From Halocatena salina (GTDB lineage Archaea > Halobacteriota > Halobacteria > Halobacteriales > Haloarculaceae), in contig NZ_CP096019.1 of assembly GCF_023115355.1 (NCBI RefSeq), forward strand, positions 2,463,186 through 2,527,185: DNA of 64,000 bases, in the 5' to 3' direction. Of this stretch, positions 8,589-17,181 are shown one piece after another; position 1 is the stretch's first letter, and every line of letters begins with the position of its first letter. Under the pieces are notes generated by a model that did not search any database, had not been told where the DNA came from, and was given only the letters and a program-made list of their open reading frames with translations. Made by a program: the position numbers and the translations under genes.

Positions 8589-9611
8589 TCACTGAAACCG
8601 CGGGGCGACGTCCCGTCCGAGGCGCTCAATACACGCGCGCATGACGTCGGTCCCGATCCCGGGGTGATACGTGCGGAGGATGAAATGGACGTCGTCACCG
8701 AGCGCCACTCGATACCGTTCGAGTTCCTCAGTGACCTGCTCGGGGGTGCCGTAGATGGCTCGATCTTTCAGCTTAGATCGGCGTTCGGCCGGGAGCTGTG
8801 AGACGGGGTCGCCCGAGAAGATCTCGGCGTACCGGCGATGGAGGTAGAGATAACCGTCTTTCATCCGCTCCCACACCGTCGCTTTGTCGTCGGCCGGATC
8901 GCCGACAAACCCGTGTTGGAGCACGTAGATCGTGAATTCACCATCGATGTCTTCTTTCTCACGGACCTCTCGGATGTCATCCACCCGCGTTTGTACCTGT
9001 TCGAGTGAGAGCGCGGACGGCGCACACCACGCGTCACCGATCCGAGCCGCCCTACGGACGGCAGGTTTCGATCCTCCGCCCAGCATGATCGGGATCTCCC
9101 TATCCGGTTTTGGCGTGACGGTCACGTCAGGCGCAACGTCGTGAAACTTCGACTCGTAGTCGATCGGGCCGTCTGACCACGACGAACGTATCACCTGCAT
9201 CGCGTCGGTCAGCCGGTCGACGCGCTCGTCTGCCGACACGCCGAACGCCTCGAATTCTCTGGGGTTCGAACCGATCGCCAACCCGAGCGTGAGCCGACCA
9301 TCGGCGAGCAGATCGACCGTAGCGGCGTCCTCGGCCAGCCGAACGGGGTCGTACAACGGCGCGAGTGCGACACACGAGCCGATTTCGACGGTCTCCGTGA
9401 CCGTGGCCAGTGCTCCGAGCGCGGGCATCGTCGCCGAAAGATAGCCGTCTGATTCGAAGTGGTGTTCTGATACCCACGCGCTCGCAAGATCGGCGTCGTC
9501 GATCGCGCGGCCCAGCTCCAACATCTCCTCGTAGATCTCACTCATCGATCGGTCGTCGTCGGATCGGCGTTGACAGGTGAACAGTCCGGTTCCGATCTCC
9601 ATACCACTCAT
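8589..9611 (-). CDS. LLM class flavin/F420-dependent oxidoreductase
   Basis: A 340-residue luciferase-like monooxygenase-family TIM barrel. Typical segments are MEIGTGLFTCQ at the N-terminus, SAWVSEHHFESDGYLSA (where flavin/F420 binders have the E-H-H motif), LGLAIGSNPREFEAFGV, and IPIMLGGGSKPAVRRAARIGDAWCAP in the C-terminal third. Archaeal members generally use coenzyme F420. The substrate is unknown. The start may be three codons in, at 9602. Confidence 0.8.
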   Translation of the reverse strand: MSGMEIGTGLFTCQRRSDDDRSMSEIYEEMLELGRAIDDADLASAWVSEHHFESDGYLSATMPALGALATVTETVEIGSCVALAPLYDPVRLAEDAATVDLLADGRLTLGLAIGSNPREFEAFGVSADERVDRLTDAMQVIRSSWSDGPIDYESKFHDVAPDVTVTPKPDREIPIMLGGGSKPAVRRAARIGDAWCAPSALSLEQVQTRVDDIREVREKEDIDGEFTIYVLQHGFVGDPADDKATVWERMKDGYLYLHRRYAEIFSGDPVSQLPAERRSKLKDRAIYGTPEQVTEELERYRVALGDDVHFILRTYHPGIGTDVMRACIERLGRDVAPRFQ

Positions 9612-9642
9612 CTGACACCGAGACGAATCAAACCCGGGGGCG

Positions 9643-10950
9643 TTACATCTCTTTTTCGACGTGTTCGAACTCCGGTTCGATCACGTCGCGCTCGAAATAG
9701 AGCAATTCGACGGCGACCACGCCGATCACGAGGAGCATCACCAACACGAACGTGGGAAACTCGCTGGTGTACAGGTGATAGAGAAGAGCGATGGCGGCCG
9801 ACGTTGATCCCACCATCCCGACCGCGGGAACGAGCGTCGTCATCATCGAATCGCGTCGTGTCACTGCTAGCGCACTGGTCGCCCCGAAGATCGTGATGAA
9901 CGCGAGCGACGCGAAGGAGCTGATCGCGTTCAGCGTCCCAAGGCTGGTCAACGCAGCCGTGAACGCGCCGAGAACGAGCAACGGGCGTATCGGCTCACTG
10001 TTGTCGATGCTCGACAGTCTGTTTGGCAGAAAGTCGTCCCTCACCATCTTTTTCGACAGTCGCGCGGCACTGAACAGCGTGGCATTGAGCGCGCTGGCGG
10101 TGGAAAACAGCGCCGCGAGCGAAATCACCACGAAACCTGTCACACCGAAAAACGGCTCGGCAGCGATCGCCAACGCCGTATCGGCATGGCGTTTGATCAT
10201 CAATGCGGACAGGAGATTCGTGGTCACGACCCCGACGAGCACGTACAACACCGTGGCAGCGACGATCGAGACGTATACACCTCTGGGGACGGTTCGCTCC
10301 GGGTTTCGGATGCTGTCCTGATCGTAGAACAACAGCTCCCACCCCTCGAAAGCGACGAACGCGACGCCGGCTCCGATCACCGGTCCGATCCCCAGATGAG
10401 CGAACCCCGTCGTCAACTGGCCGTGGGTCCCCGCGTAATAGACGCCGGCGATGCCGAACACGAGCAACACGAGAAGTTTCAGTCCTACGAGCACGTCTTC
10501 GAGCCGGCCGGTGGTGTGCGCCCCCACCGTGTTCAATCCGACGAACGCCGCGACGACGAGAAAAGAGACCACCGATCGGATCGGGATTCCCGCCCATGTA
10601 GTGAGATTGAAAAGCGAGCTGAAGTAGCCCCCGAACGCGAACGCATACAGCGCCATCGTTCCGATGTATCCGATGATGGATGTCCATCCGAGCATTCCCG
10701 CCAGCGTCGTCCGTCCCGTGAGCCGGTTGGTGTAAGTCATCGGACCGCCGCGGCCGTCGATCAGGCGGTTCAGTCGGACGAACGAATACCCACTACAGAG
10801 GGCGATCACTCCGGCCACGACGAACGCGAGCCACGTCAGCGTATCCGCGGCCGCCGCAACGATGCCAAGCGCAGCAAAGATTCCCCCACCGACCATTCCT
10901 CCGATGGCCATAGACACCGTCTCTCCAAAGCCGACCTTCTCGTCTGCCAT
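9643..10950 (-). CDS. APC-family amino acid/polyamine permease
   Basis: A 435-residue transporter with about twelve membrane segments. The first helix carries the superfamily hallmark GETVSMAIGGMVGGGIFAALG. A charged cytoplasmic tail (YFERDVIEPEFEHVEKEM) closes the protein. I chose the ATG at 10950 (MADEKVGFGE) because the preceding 15 codons are basic and not family-like. The substrate cannot be read from sequence. It is transcribed away from the neighbouring regulator of the cobalamin locus and is probably unrelated to it. Confidence 0.82.
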   Translation of the reverse strand: MADEKVGFGETVSMAIGGMVGGGIFAALGIVAAAADTLTWLAFVVAGVIALCSGYSFVRLNRLIDGRGGPMTYTNRLTGRTTLAGMLGWTSIIGYIGTMALYAFAFGGYFSSLFNLTTWAGIPIRSVVSFLVVAAFVGLNTVGAHTTGRLEDVLVGLKLLVLLVFGIAGVYYAGTHGQLTTGFAHLGIGPVIGAGVAFVAFEGWELLFYDQDSIRNPERTVPRGVYVSIVAATVLYVLVGVVTTNLLSALMIKRHADTALAIAAEPFFGVTGFVVISLAALFSTASALNATLFSAARLSKKMVRDDFLPNRLSSIDNSEPIRPLLVLGAFTAALTSLGTLNAISSFASLAFITIFGATSALAVTRRDSMMTTLVPAVGMVGSTSAAIALLYHLYTSEFPTFVLVMLLVIGVVAVELLYFERDVIEPEFEHVEKEM

Positions 10951-11029
10951 CCCGTATCTATCGGTCGGGTTCCGCCTTGTACGTTGGGTGGTCACACGAG
11001 GCTTCCGACATGGATGTGCGACGAGTAGG

Positions 11030-11845
11030 TCACTCCTCGCGGAGATCCATCACTTCGTACCCGATGTTCCCCTCGCGGAGCTGGTCCGTATGCGTCGACA
11101 GTTCGTCCGTCGATGCGAGCAACAGCACCGACTGGCCTTTCGTTGCGGCTTCCTCGACGGCCGCTTCGGTACCAAACCGGATGTCCGGATCGATACTGGC
11201 ACGGTGGACCGTGGCGAGAGCTTCGGTGCCCGCAACGGCGACGAGATCGTGCTCGTCTTCGATCGGGTGGATCGCGTCCGGATCCACCGCCATGCTCCCA
11301 CCGTTTTGCACCGTCGGTACCGCTACGATCGTCACCGTTCCGAGATCGTAATCGAGAACGCCCTCGAAGTTCGTGACGCCAACGTCCTGTTCCGGATCGG
11401 CCTCCGTCACTGCAACCGCAGTTGCACCCCCGATATCCCCCGCCACCGCTCGCAACACACCGTCCTGCATTGTGAGCGTCACGGTCTCACCCTCGCTGAT
11501 TTCCGTCCTCGCAAGCGCTGTTTCGATGTCGACCTGCCCGATGACGTCCTCCGAGACGTGCTGGACGAATCCGCGCAACTCGTCGGTCTGGGTGATGAGC
11601 CAATCGACACCCTCTTTGGTGATCTCATACCGACCACGTCCCTGCTTGTTGACGTATCCCTGTTCGATTAGATCCCGAAGATAGTCACTCACTGCCTGCG
11701 CCGTGATTCCGATCGCATCCGCGATCTCCTGTTGGCTTACTGCTGGTTGGTGCTCTGCGACCTGTACCAGGATCTGATATCGGGTGGCGTTCCGTTTGCT
11801 CTGGAGAACGCCGGAATCATCCGTCCCCACAACGTCCTTCGGCAT
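11030..11845 (-). CDS. MarR-like winged-helix regulator with C-terminal effector domain, divergent from the B12 operon
   Basis: A 271-residue protein. Residues 15-85 are a winged helix (YQILVQVAEHQPAVSQQEIADAIGITAQAVSDYLRDLIEQGYVNKQGRGRYEITKEGVDWL). Residues 100-270 form an alpha/beta region (DUF7839-like in my recollection) with repeated hydrophobic strands such as VTLTMQDGVLRAVAG and TVTIVAVPTV. Its start codon is 141 bases from that of cbiT on the opposite strand, with a GTTTGG/CCAAAC inverted repeat between them. Position suggests that it controls the cobalamin operon, possibly in response to cobalt or a corrinoid. That role is inferred, not shown. Confidence 0.7.
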   Translation of the reverse strand: MPKDVVGTDDSGVLQSKRNATRYQILVQVAEHQPAVSQQEIADAIGITAQAVSDYLRDLIEQGYVNKQGRGRYEITKEGVDWLITQTDELRGFVQHVSEDVIGQVDIETALARTEISEGETVTLTMQDGVLRAVAGDIGGATAVAVTEADPEQDVGVTNFEGVLDYDLGTVTIVAVPTVQNGGSMAVDPDAIHPIEDEHDLVAVAGTEALATVHRASIDPDIRFGTEAAVEEAATKGQSVLLLASTDELSTHTDQLREGNIGYEVMDLREE

Positions 11846-11915
11846 TAGTGGTTCTCAGCACCGATAGCTCAAGTATTTTTGCTTTAACAACGTCGAATTT
11901 GACTTCAGCGGGCAT

Positions 11916-11935
11916 GTTTGGCGTTATAACCAAAC
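11916..11935. promoter_or_regulatory. Inverted repeat GTTTGG-N8-CCAAAC between the regulator and cbiT
   Basis: Perfect 6-bp arms (11916-11921 and 11930-11935) flank an inner GTTATAAC that is itself palindromic and TATA-like. The site lies 52 bases before cbiT and 71 before the divergent regulator gene, the right place for an operator acting on both. A second smaller dyad ACAA-N6-TTGT follows around 11950-11963. Confidence 0.45.
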
Positions 11936-11986
11936 TCGATTGTATTACTACAACCAAAATTGTTTTACGTACCACGTGAGTTGTAG

Positions 11987-12559
11987 ATGCTGATGTCGCG
12001 CGTATCGCTCCCACACGACGCGAAGGCGGGGCCGACCAAGGCGGAGGTTCGGGCCGTGCTGTTGAGCAAACTCGATCTTGCGGCGACCGACCATTTCGTG
12101 GAGGTCGGTTCGTGTACTGGTGCCGTTACCATCGAGGCGGCACGCCGCGCTGGACGAGTCACCGCACTCGAACGCAAGCCCGACCGGTTGGCGGTGACGC
12201 GGAAGAACCTGTCTGCAAACGACGTACGTGGTGATGTTACGCTTCGGGAAGCACAAGCACCGGCAGGATTACCGGAGGACGGGGATGCGTTGTTCATCGG
12301 CGGCAGCCGCAACTACGAGTCGGTGCTCGATCACGCGGTCGAAACCGGGATCGACCGGATCGTGATGAACGTCTCCCGTCTCGAGATCGCGGGTGAAGCT
12401 GTTCAAGCGTTCCGCGAGCGAGGGTTGATCGAGGAGATCGTTCAGTTTCAGGTGAGCCACGGCTACGAGCTGGCCGGTGCGACGAGTTTCGACTCGGACA
12501 ACCCGGTGTACATGGTGGTTGGCGCGACTGACGAACCGGACACCAGAGGTGGCCGATGA
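11987..12559 (+). CDS. cbiT: Cobalt-precorrin-6B C15-methyltransferase (decarboxylating)
   Basis: A 190-residue class I SAM methyltransferase, first gene of the main cobalamin operon. The SAM loop reads FVEVGSCTGAVTIEAA (residues 38-53), followed by the acidic ribose-binding position in VTALERKPDRLA. CbiT methylates C15 and decarboxylates the C12 acetate of the corrin precursor. Here it is a separate protein, not fused to CbiE as in CobL; cbiE lies 18 kb away in the same locus. An alternative start is the ATG at 11993. The 3' end overlaps cbiL by four bases (ATGA). Confidence 0.9.
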   Translation: MLMSRVSLPHDAKAGPTKAEVRAVLLSKLDLAATDHFVEVGSCTGAVTIEAARRAGRVTALERKPDRLAVTRKNLSANDVRGDVTLREAQAPAGLPEDGDALFIGGSRNYESVLDHAVETGIDRIVMNVSRLEIAGEAVQAFRERGLIEEIVQFQVSHGYELAGATSFDSDNPVYMVVGATDEPDTRGGR

Positions 12560-13284
12560 CGCTGTACGGCATCGGGTTGGGTCCGGGGCGTGCGGATCTC
12601 GTGACCGTACGCGGCAAGCAGACACTCCAGCGGGCCGACGTGGTGTACACGCCCGGTCGACTCTCCCGATCGGTCGCTTCCGAACACGTACCCGACACGC
12701 GGATTTCGGATCTCTCTTTCCCGATGACCCACGACGCGGACGAACTCCGAACGGCGTGGAAGGCGGCTGCCGGGGAGATCGCCCCGCGTGCACGCGAGGG
12801 CTGTACGGCGTTCGTAACGCTTGGTGATCCCAACGTGTATTCGACGTTCGGCCATCTCCGGCGGACGCTCGAGGCGTTTCACTCGGTCGAGATCGAGATC
12901 GTGCCCGGTGTGAGCGCCGTCACGGCGTTTACGACGGCGCTCGGGATCGAGATCACGGCTGGTTCGAGCCTCGCGCTGCGGGAGGCAGCCGGTGGTGTGG
13001 CTCCGACAGGCCCCGACCGGATGATCCTGTTCAAAGTCACCGACGTACCGTCGACCCACGAGGGACTCATCGAGAGCGGCTACGACGTCGTGTACGGTCG
13101 TCGGCTGTTCATGGAATCGGGTGAGACCGTCGTCACTGACGACCCCCAAGCCGTCGCCGATCGTGATTACTACACACTCGCCTACGCCGAAAAACGCGGG
13201 ATCGACGACGACCCACCGACTGCGGCGTTCGAGGGGACTGACACACGAGCCACCGATCTCGGTGGAGGCAACCACGATGAGTGA
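12556..13284 (+). CDS. cbiL: Cobalt-factor II / precorrin-2 C20-methyltransferase
   Basis: A 242-residue tetrapyrrole methyltransferase. The GIGLGPGRADLVTVR loop (5-19), TLGDPNVYSTFGH and VPGVSAVTAF are the three signatures of the family. It transfers the methyl of SAM to C20 of factor II. It overlaps cbiT by four bases and cbiF by eight, so translation of the three is probably coupled. Confidence 0.9.
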   Translation: MTLYGIGLGPGRADLVTVRGKQTLQRADVVYTPGRLSRSVASEHVPDTRISDLSFPMTHDADELRTAWKAAAGEIAPRAREGCTAFVTLGDPNVYSTFGHLRRTLEAFHSVEIEIVPGVSAVTAFTTALGIEITAGSSLALREAAGGVAPTGPDRMILFKVTDVPSTHEGLIESGYDVVYGRRLFMESGETVVTDDPQAVADRDYYTLAYAEKRGIDDDPPTAAFEGTDTRATDLGGGNHDE

Positions 13285-14134
13285 TCCGCAAACAGCCATC
13301 GATGCGGCCGCCACGGCCGAGCGCGATTCCCGCATTCACGAACGGACTGCTGGCGAGCGCCAGGAAGGCATTCCGTTCATCGGGGCCGGACCGGGTGATC
13401 CAGGACTGCTCACAGTCACGGGAAAAGAGCTGGTTGAAGCCGCCGATCTCGTGGTGCACGCGGGGTCGTTGGTCAACAGCGAACTCCTCACCACCTACTG
13501 CGCAGATGCCGAACAGGTGTCGAGCATCGGAAAGGATCTGGAGGAACTCGTGCCGCTAATGGTTGATGCCTACGAGGCCGGCCGATCGGTCGTTCGACTC
13601 CACAGCGGCGATCCCGCCGTCTACGGAGCGGCGCTCGAACAGATGGATGCCCTCGAACACGAAGGCGTTCCGACGTATCTCGTGCCGGGGGTGACGGCGG
13701 CGTTTGCGGCCAGTGCGAGCCTCCGGACCCAACTCACACTCAACGGTGTGGCGAATCACGTCGCGTTCACCCGACCGCAGGGGACAACGCTCGATCCGGA
13801 TGACGACCACATCGGCGAGTTCGTCGGGATGGGTGACGTGACGACCTGCATCTATCTCGGGACGCACGCGATCGGCGATACGATGGACCGACTTCTCGAG
13901 GCAGGCCACGACCCCGAAACGCCGGTTGCAGTCGTCTATCACGCATCCTGGCCCGACGAGGACATCATCGAGGGAACCATCGCTACCATCGGTGACCGGA
14001 TGGAAGCGGCCGGTTATCGCGCCTCTGCGCTCGTCATCATCGGTGACGCAGCGCAGAAAGTGGGATACGAACGCTCGTATCTGTACGGCGAATGGGCCAA
14101 CCGCACCACCGCAGAAGAAGAGACTAGTGACTGA
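13277..14134 (+). CDS. cbiF: Cobalt-precorrin-4 C11-methyltransferase
   Basis: A 285-residue tetrapyrrole methyltransferase with IPFIGAGPGDPGLLTVTGKELVEAADLVVHAGSLV near residue 35, HSGDPAVYGA and VPGVTAAFAASA. The family arrangement and the residues following the VHAGSLV segment are those of CbiF/CobM. An N-terminal extension of about 33 residues, rich in A, D and R, precedes the catalytic core. I placed the start at 13277 (MSDPQTAIDAA), which overlaps cbiL; the longer open frame upstream is a shadow. Confidence 0.9.
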   Translation: MSDPQTAIDAAATAERDSRIHERTAGERQEGIPFIGAGPGDPGLLTVTGKELVEAADLVVHAGSLVNSELLTTYCADAEQVSSIGKDLEELVPLMVDAYEAGRSVVRLHSGDPAVYGAALEQMDALEHEGVPTYLVPGVTAAFAASASLRTQLTLNGVANHVAFTRPQGTTLDPDDDHIGEFVGMGDVTTCIYLGTHAIGDTMDRLLEAGHDPETPVAVVYHASWPDEDIIEGTIATIGDRMEAAGYRASALVIIGDAAQKVGYERSYLYGEWANRTTAEEETSD

Positions 14135-14166
14135 CACACGGACGAGAACGATCACTATGGGTATGT

Positions 14167-15138
14167 ATGAGTTCGAACGATAACACGGAATCGAATGGAT
14201 CGAGCCACTGTTCGACGCCGGATTCGGACGGCGAGGTGGCCGAAGAGATCGCTATCATCAGCTTCGAGCGCAAGCTCGACACCGCCCGTACGATCGAGGC
14301 GGAGATCGAAGACGCCTACGATCGAGTTGACGTTATCGAATACCACGGCGAGGTGTTCGCCGAACAGTGGGACGAATACGACTGTTTCGTCGGGTTGATG
14401 GCCTCGGGGATTGCGTTGCGCAAGGCCGCACCGCTGCTTGCGGACAAGTGGGACGATCCGGCCATTGTGGTCGTCGACGAACAGCTCACGTGGGCGATCC
14501 CGCTCACGGGCGGCCACCACGGCGCGAATCAAGTCGCCAACGATCTCGCGCAGTTAGGCGCGGTGCCGGCGATGACAACCGCGAGCGAGGCTGCCGGCAA
14601 GCAAGGCGTCGAGAGCAAGGCCAAAGCCCTGGATGCACACGTCGTTAACGGTGATTCGACGGTCGCAACGAATCTCGCCGTTCTGAACGACGAACTCGGA
14701 CCGGTCGCCCGACTCGACGGTCCTCGTGCCGTCCTCGTTGATGACGACGTGACGGTGCTCAAACCGAACAAAGACGGCGTGGTTCTTGGCACCGGCACCG
14801 TTTCCGGCGTCCGAAAAGAGCAGGTACTCACCGCGTGGGAGACCGCACTGTCAACGTTGGAGCTAGGGTTCGAAGACGTCGAATTCGTCGCTACCGCCAC
14901 CCGGAAAGAAGAGGAAACCGGGTTGTACGAGGCGGCCCAGGAGGTCGATGTTGGGATCGTGCTCTTCGGGAAGGAGACGCTCACAGAGTTCGAAGGTCCG
15001 AGTCCCTCCCGATCGAAAGAGCTCATCGGTTGGCCCGGTATCGCAGAGGCGTCGGCCATCGCTGGCGGGCGCAACCACGAACTCCTCAAGGAGAAAGCCC
15101 GCTTCGACGATGCAGTGACGGTTGCGGTGGGACGGTGA
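14167..15138 (+). CDS. cbiG: Cobalt-precorrin-5A hydrolase
   Basis: A 323-residue CbiG, which opens the delta-lactone of cobalt-precorrin-5A and expels the C20 two-carbon unit as acetaldehyde. The N-terminal half contains GLMASGIALRKAAPLL and the signature PLTGGHHGANQVANDLA. The C-terminal domain contains LGTGTVSGVRKEQVL and ASAIAGGRNHELLKEKARFDDAVTVAVGR. The first 28 residues are an acidic extension. CbiG is specific for the oxygen-independent pathway, so this locus follows that branch after ring contraction. Confidence 0.9.
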   Translation: MSSNDNTESNGSSHCSTPDSDGEVAEEIAIISFERKLDTARTIEAEIEDAYDRVDVIEYHGEVFAEQWDEYDCFVGLMASGIALRKAAPLLADKWDDPAIVVVDEQLTWAIPLTGGHHGANQVANDLAQLGAVPAMTTASEAAGKQGVESKAKALDAHVVNGDSTVATNLAVLNDELGPVARLDGPRAVLVDDDVTVLKPNKDGVVLGTGTVSGVRKEQVLTAWETALSTLELGFEDVEFVATATRKEEETGLYEAAQEVDVGIVLFGKETLTEFEGPSPSRSKELIGWPGIAEASAIAGGRNHELLKEKARFDDAVTVAVGR

Positions 15139-15144
15139 GAAAGC

Positions 15145-16014
15145 ATGACTGACGTTGAATCCTCCGATAGCGACCGCGGCCGACTGTACGTCGTTGGGAT
15201 CGGACCCGGACTCCCCGACACGATGACCCAACGCGCTCAGGAGGTGATTTCGAGCGCCGACTGTGTCATCGCATCGAACCTCTATCAGGCGTTTCTCCGG
15301 GAAGATGGGACGTTACCAGCCACAGAGTCAGCGACCGATTCGGGCGAGGGGACGGTCGTCGTTCGGTCTGACGGCACGCGCCAAACGATCGTCCGTTCTT
15401 CGATGGGTCGGCAGGTCGAACTCGCTCGGGAAGCGTTCGAGCGAGTGCGTGACGGTCAGACCGTCGCTCACGTGTCGGGTGGTGACCCGAACGTGTACGG
15501 AAAAAGTGATCTCATCTATCTGATGGCCGAAGAAGAGGATGCCTACGACGTTCCGATCACTGTAATTCCGGGTGTGACGGCTGCTCTTGGTGGTGCAGCG
15601 AATCTCGGTGCGCCGCTCAGTAACGATTTCTGTACAGTTTCCTTGTCTGATAAGTGGCGAGGGTGGGACGAGATCGAAGAAAAGCTGCGCGCGGCTGCGA
15701 TCAGCGGATTTGTCATTGTGCTGTACAACTGCTGGCGCAACTACCAGCGCGCGATCGGGATCCTCAGAGAGGAGCGCGCCGACCACGTTCCGGTCGGTAT
15801 CTTCAACGACGCCGGTCGCGGTGCCGCCGGTCGAAACGTCGACGGTGAGACCCACACCATCACGACGCTTGGGGCGGCCACCGACCACGACGAGGAGGTC
15901 GGGGGCATGGGAACGTCGATCCTCGTCGGCACTGATGAAACCACGGTTTGGGAGAACGACCATCGAACACACCTCTACACCCCGCGCGGCGGGCGTGACG
16001 TGGAGGACTTCTAA
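15145..16014 (+). CDS. cbiH: Cobalt-precorrin-3B C17-methyltransferase paralog 1
   Basis: A 289-residue tetrapyrrole methyltransferase (VGIGPGLPDTMTQRAQEVISSADCVI, SGGDPNVYGKSDLIYLMAE, VIPGVTAALGGAANLGAPLSNDF). The LGAPLSNDFCTVSLSDKW segment marks the CbiH/CobJ branch, the ring-contracting enzyme. It is followed by a second CbiH six bases downstream. The two differ substantially, and this copy has CTVSLSDKWRGW where the other has VSISLSDHLTPM, so they may have split functions. Confidence 0.85.
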   Translation: MTDVESSDSDRGRLYVVGIGPGLPDTMTQRAQEVISSADCVIASNLYQAFLREDGTLPATESATDSGEGTVVVRSDGTRQTIVRSSMGRQVELAREAFERVRDGQTVAHVSGGDPNVYGKSDLIYLMAEEEDAYDVPITVIPGVTAALGGAANLGAPLSNDFCTVSLSDKWRGWDEIEEKLRAAAISGFVIVLYNCWRNYQRAIGILREERADHVPVGIFNDAGRGAAGRNVDGETHTITTLGAATDHDEEVGGMGTSILVGTDETTVWENDHRTHLYTPRGGRDVEDF

Positions 16015-16019
16015 CAACT

Positions 16020-16946
16020 ATGAGTAGCGACAACACCGACACGAGCACAGACCAACGAACGTGTGGCGGTTCGACATCAGAATCGGAGGCAACATCGGAA
16101 TCGGCGTGTGGCGGCTCGAAGCGGACGGCGACCGACGAGCGGGTCGGATCGTCCGTCGAAGCGTTCGACGCCGATCCCGGTCGGCTGCTCGCGGTGGGAC
16201 TCGGTCCCGGACAGCCCGAGGGGATGACCCAGCGCGCCCGCGCTACCCTCCTGGACGCCGAGCACATCGTCGGGTATACGACGTACATCGATCTCCTTCC
16301 CGAAGAGATCACGAAATCGGCCGACGAGCTGTACGACACGCCGATGTGTGGGGAAGTATCCCGCACGGAGGAGGCGGTCGATCGCGCGCTCGCAGGCAAC
16401 GATGTCACTATCATCGGGAGCGGCGACCCGAACGTGTACGCGCTCGCGGGGCTGGCCCTAGAGATCCTCGAATCGAAAGGTGCGACCGCAAGCATGGTCG
16501 ACTTCGAGGTCGTGCCGGGCGTGCCCGCAGCCCAATCCTGTGGTGCGCGCGTGGGTGCGCCGTTGGTGAACGACAGCGTCAGCATCTCGCTGTCGGATCA
16601 CCTGACGCCGATGGAAACGATCGAGTCACGGCTTCACGCCGTCGCAGCCGAAGGGTTCACGATCGCCATCTACAACCCGTGGAGTCGCAAGCGTCGAGAG
16701 AACTTCGTGCGGTGCTGTGAGATCCTCACCGAACACCGCGATCCGGAGACGCCCGTGGGAATCGTTCACGGCGCAGGCCGCGAGGACGAACGAACGGAGA
16801 TCGTCGAACTGGCGGAACTAGAAGCACTCGGCGAAACGGAACTTATCGACATGACGACGACCATCATCGTCGGCAACGAGGAGACGTACGTCTGGGACGA
16901 CCGCATGGTGACCCCGCGGGGGTATGAATCCAAATATGAGTACTGA
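16020..16946 (+). CDS. cbiH: Cobalt-precorrin-3B C17-methyltransferase paralog 2 with Cys-containing N-terminal extension
   Basis: A 308-residue CbiH. The catalytic core starts near residue 57 (LLAVGLGPGQPEGMTQRARATLLDAEHIVGYTTYIDLLP) and includes GSGDPNVYALAGLALE and VPGVPAAQSCGARVGAPLVNDSVSISLSDHLTPMETIE. The GYTTY and VNDS-SLSDHLTP segments are close to classical CobJ/CbiH, so this is probably the true ring-contraction enzyme. The N-terminal extension contains two CGGS motifs (near residues 15 and 31). The 3' end overlaps the ferredoxin gene. Confidence 0.88.
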   Translation: MSSDNTDTSTDQRTCGGSTSESEATSESACGGSKRTATDERVGSSVEAFDADPGRLLAVGLGPGQPEGMTQRARATLLDAEHIVGYTTYIDLLPEEITKSADELYDTPMCGEVSRTEEAVDRALAGNDVTIIGSGDPNVYALAGLALEILESKGATASMVDFEVVPGVPAAQSCGARVGAPLVNDSVSISLSDHLTPMETIESRLHAVAAEGFTIAIYNPWSRKRRENFVRCCEILTEHRDPETPVGIVHGAGREDERTEIVELAELEALGETELIDMTTTIIVGNEETYVWDDRMVTPRGYESKYEY

Positions 16947-17181
16947 GTACTGCGTTCGGATCGATCGGACCGCCTGTGAGGGTATCTTCGCGTGTCTCGT
17001 CCGTGACGATCGGTTCGAGGAAGCTCCGGACGGACTGGTGACGATCGACGGTCCCCGAGACGCCGATGAGGCGGGTAAGATGAGTATCAGCTTTAACGAC
17101 GACCGTCTTGAGGACGCCCGCCTTGCGGCTCGTGCGTGTCCAGTCGACGCCATCGACGTGGCGGTGATCGACGATGCGTGA
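16936..17181 (+). CDS. Ferredoxin, probable 3Fe-4S type
   Basis: An 81-residue small ferredoxin. Cluster ligands visible are C14 and C20 (C-x5-C in RTACEGIFACL) and C68 (RACPVDAI), the three-cysteine pattern of 3Fe-4S ferredoxins that serve cytochromes P450; C6 is extra. The ATG at 16936 (MSTEYCVRID) is preferred to the in-frame ATG at 16924. It overlaps cbiH by 11 bases and the next gene by eight, which places it inside the corrin operon, where ring contraction or a reduction step could need its electrons. Confidence 0.8.
   Translation: MSTEYCVRIDRTACEGIFACLVRDDRFEEAPDGLVTIDGPRDADEAGKMSISFNDDRLEDARLAARACPVDAIDVAVIDDA

Noticed and set aside
12556..16946. Recent tandem duplication of the tetrapyrrole methyltransferase genes
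   Set aside because: CbiL, CbiF and the two CbiH proteins share only family motifs; they are distinct enzymes and not recent duplicates.
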